Positions 63,527 through 64,000 of a DNA stretch of 64,000 nucleotides are shown here, piece by piece. The stretch spans positions 145,798 to 209,797 of the forward strand of contig DAIDHW010000001.1 in assembly GCA_027451865.1 (NCBI GenBank), written 5' to 3'. The position numbers were made by a program, and so were the translations under genes. The DNA comes from Leptolyngbyaceae cyanobacterium clean351 (GTDB lineage Bacteria > Cyanobacteriota > Cyanobacteriia > DAIDHW01). How positions within the stretch are numbered: the stretch's first letter is position 1; each line of letters starts with the position of its first letter. A model generated the notes under the pieces. The model saw only the letters and a program-made list of their open reading frames with translations, did no database searches and had not been told where the DNA came from.

Positions 63527-64000
63527 TCATCGACCTAGGTCGTGGAGACCGTGGATCACCTGCACACACTCCCTTGTCACCCGCTCTAGCTCCTGACGCT
63601 CGGTGGAGACGGGAGCCGGGATAGGGGGCCCGATGCGGACAGTGACTGCCGGCCAACCCCGCCGGCGAATGGTTTGGGTGCCCCAGAGACTGACGGGGAG
63701 CATGGGGGCTTGGGCTCGGGCGGCAATTAGGGCTGCCCCGAGCTTGGGTTCAGGGATGCGGCCGTCGGGGGTGCGGGTACCTGGCAAAAAGACTCCCGTA
63801 GCCCAGCCCTGGTCTAGATAACTCAGGGCCGCCTGGAGGGCCGCCCGGTCGCTGCGGCCCCGTTTGACTGGATAGGCCCCGTAGAGCCGAATCGCCTGCT
63901 TGAGGATAGGAATCCGGAACAGCTCCTCCTTAGCCATGTAGGCTACAGGTCGGCCCACACAGCACGAGAGCAGGGGCGGATCAAAGTCACTGGCGTGATT
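63527..64000 (-). CDS. plsC: PlsC-like acyltransferase, 5'-truncated by the window edge
   Basis: The frame is open to base 64000, so the N-terminus is outside; 157 residues are visible. The acyltransferase motif NHASDFD (NHxxxxD) starts at the edge, followed by AKEELFRIP and the substrate motif region VFLPGTRTPDGRI, where the usual FPEGTR has Pro in place of Glu. LPVSLWGT and VRIGPPI follow. It probably acylates lysophosphatidate in membrane lipid synthesis. The gene lies 22 nt upstream of nanE on the same strand. Confidence 0.88.
   Translation of the reverse strand, partial: NHASDFDPPLLSCCVGRPVAYMAKEELFRIPILKQAIRLYGAYPVKRGRSDRAALQAALSYLDQGWATGVFLPGTRTPDGRIPEPKLGAALIAARAQAPMLPVSLWGTQTIRRRGWPAVTVRIGPPIPAPVSTERQELERVTRECVQVIHGLHDLGR

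Noticed and set aside
1-64000. tRNA, rRNA, CRISPR arrays and insertion sequences
   Set aside because: Gaps were read for T-loop signatures, spaced direct repeats and terminal inverted repeats; none were found.

Overview
The window is a compact, gene-dense, roughly 56 % GC piece of a cyanobacterial chromosome, almost certainly from a unicellular-type lineage. The evidence is direct: kaiA, kaiB and kaiC, ycf3 (photosystem I assembly), ndhM (cyanobacterial NDH-1), nblS/hik33, crtB, lrtA-type hpf, hmpF, and several small families found mainly in cyanobacteria (DUF3084, DUF3318, DUF4359). The genus cannot be fixed from sequence alone. A CoBaHMA-like plus glycine-zipper protein resembling calcyanin (61.2-62.1 kb) hints at the lineages that form intracellular amorphous carbonate, but that is inference. 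No rRNA, tRNA, CRISPR array, insertion sequence or prophage was seen. Both edges cut a gene: fusA on the left and a plsC-like acyltransferase on the right.

Layout. 0-5.3 kb: translation genes fusA-tuf-rpsJ, then a Lon-N domain protein, phhB and aroB. 5.5-10.6 kb: a coiled-coil protein, then a leftward amide-nitrogen operon (NCS1-type permease, formamidase, FmdB) behind a candidate NtcA site, then a DUF3318 protein. 10.7-18 kb: ispH, an RRM protein, argC, a 2OG-Fe(II) oxygenase and the cytochrome oxidase operon ctaCDE. 18-23 kb: a leftward block with a NurA-like nuclease, nusB, two small conserved proteins, ygfZ and a long pentapeptide-repeat protein. 23-31.3 kb: metabolism and quality control (ilvD, tyrA, menF, aroH, sppA, folC, hrcA). 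31.5-39.5 kb: nblS, ycf3, phoU, crtB, lexA, ndhM, ylqF, pgk and a PepSY-type membrane protein. 39.9-46.4 kb: the clock locus kaiA-kaiB-kaiC with a divergent CBS/PAS histidine kinase that ends in two degenerate receiver-like modules. 46.4-51.2 kb: lipB, hpf, a small conserved protein, a DUF3084 protein and a short Hsp70 homologue. 51.5-60.6 kb: hmpF (pilus taxis), tilS and a surface-glycan cluster (small conserved protein, C-methyltransferase, an 896-residue GT2/FkbM/methyltransferase fusion, a GMD-like SDR and a GT9-like transferase). 60.7-64 kb: a conserved small protein, the calcyanin-like protein, an orphan ABC ATPase, nanE and the cut plsC.

How it works together. Most genes are housekeeping. 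The coherent modules are nitrogen scavenging from amides, terminal oxidase, clock, light/redox sensing (nblS with ycf3 nearby), pilus/surface polysaccharide (Hsp70, hmpF, glycan cluster) and a possible biomineralisation-related membrane protein. Two structural habits stand out. First, all 14 convergent gene pairs are 28 nt apart or less, and five of them interlock their stop codons in a four-base CTAG or CTAA. Second, CTAG/CCTAGG is frequent while the usual cyanobacterial HIP1 octamer is nearly absent. The best candidates for something undescribed are the calcyanin-like protein next to an ABC ATPase, the clock-adjacent kinase with two pseudo-receivers, and the trifunctional glycan enzyme with its coupled SDR whose catalytic Lys is replaced by Arg.
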